DNA from: Flavobacteriaceae bacterium
GTDB lineage: Bacteria; Bacteroidota; Bacteroidia; Flavobacteriales; Flavobacteriaceae
Assembly: GCA_031277535.1 (NCBI GenBank)
Contig: JAITMD010000019.1
Span: 62,001-126,000, forward strand
Direction: 5' to 3'
DNA: 64,000 nucleotides
Under the pieces are notes generated by a model. That model was not told the origin of the DNA and ran no database searches. It worked only from the letters and a program-made list of their open reading frames with translations. Positions within the stretch are counted from its first letter, which is position 1, and each line of letters starts with the position of its first letter. The position numbers and the translations under genes were made by a program. Positions 63,770-64,000 of the stretch are shown here, in pieces.

Positions 63770-64000
63770 ATGAAAAATTTTGATTACCAAAGAAAACAGT
63801 TAAGTAATGACCAACTACTTCATCTGTATAAACGATTATTAAAACCTCGTATGGTGGAAGAAAAGATGCTTGTATTGATTCGTCAAGGTAAAGTGTCTAA
63901 ATGGTTTTCTGGTATAGGCCAAGAAGCTATAGCTGTAGGAGTAACTTCTGCATTAGAGCAAGATGAATATGTGTTGCCAATGCATAGAAACTTAGGAGTA
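63770..64000 (+). CDS. Thiamine-diphosphate E1 dehydrogenase, alpha part (5' part)
   Basis: 77 codons are visible from ATG 63770 (MKNFDYQRKQLSNDQLLHLYKRLL) to the window edge. KPRMVEEKMLVLIRQGKVSKWFSGIGQEAIAVGVTSAL is the N-terminus of the E1 alpha subunits of 2-oxoacid (pyruvate or branched-chain) dehydrogenases. Flavobacteria usually encode a fused alpha/beta E1 of about 660 residues, which cannot be checked here. Confidence 0.85.
   Translation, partial: MKNFDYQRKQLSNDQLLHLYKRLLKPRMVEEKMLVLIRQGKVSKWFSGIGQEAIAVGVTSALEQDEYVLPMHRNLGV

Overview
The window is AT-rich (about one third G+C by eye) chromosomal DNA of a Bacteroidota member, most likely a Flavobacteriaceae bacterium of the Myroides type; the genus is an inference. 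The evidence is the Bacteroidota promoter signature (TAnnTTTG, sometimes with an upstream TTG/TTTG), families largely restricted to this phylum (DUF6787, DUF6428, DUF6660, CzcA-TolC fusions, PorT-like barrels, a tetrapyrrole-methylase stub next to dnaA), A-rich start regions without strong Shine-Dalgarno sites, and many strong hairpin terminators. I saw no tRNA, rRNA, insertion sequence, prophage or CRISPR array.

Layout. 0-9 kb: mostly housekeeping genes: the end of a DUF6787 membrane protein, a leftward dnaA / low-molecular-weight phosphatase / RsmI-like methylase cluster, a thioesterase, a secreted regulatory-domain protein, a leftward aspA-ansB asparagine/aspartate operon, and ribD-yigZ. 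9-17.6 kb: an accessory patch with a semialdehyde dehydrogenase, an arsenite operon (arsR, DUF6428, ACR3) with two near-identical palindromic operators, a 0.9 kb gene-poor stretch, then small adaptive genes (methyltransferase, P-loop ATPase, GNAT, Crp-like regulator, SMR pump, DUF4269). 17.7-24.7 kb: a lipoprotein, a histidine kinase/response regulator pair, an AraC regulator with a siderophore-interacting reductase, prmC and a small membrane protein.

24.6-37.2 kb: two RND efflux systems, one leftward for metals (adaptor plus a CzcA-TolC fusion, with a small Cys-rich secreted protein upstream), one rightward for drugs (adaptor, pump, outer-membrane channel). 37.2-41.4 kb: a leftward capsule/exopolysaccharide export and phosphoregulation set (Wza-like, Wzc-like tyrosine kinase, CpsB phosphatase). 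41.9-47.6 kb: an oxidoreductase, a purine/uracil permease, and a copper module made of a second small Cys-rich secreted protein and a multicopper oxidase fused to a CopB-like barrel through six 15-residue His/Met repeats. 47.6-64 kb: housekeeping genes again (panE-like, prfA, pyrF plus a signal-less metal-receptor protein, DUF4197, small envelope proteins, an NhaC-family transporter, fabG, uvrD/pcrA, a Sua5/YciO protein, sucC and the start of an E1 dehydrogenase).

The most interesting signals are an RNA leader directly behind a strong promoter upstream of the NhaC-family transporter that carries parts of the SAM-I riboswitch core but lacks others, a second structured leader upstream of the P-loop ATPase, the repeated pairing of small Cys-rich SIWxPPK-tailed proteins with copper/heavy-metal modules, and two fusions that join inner-membrane or periplasmic domains to outer-membrane domains.
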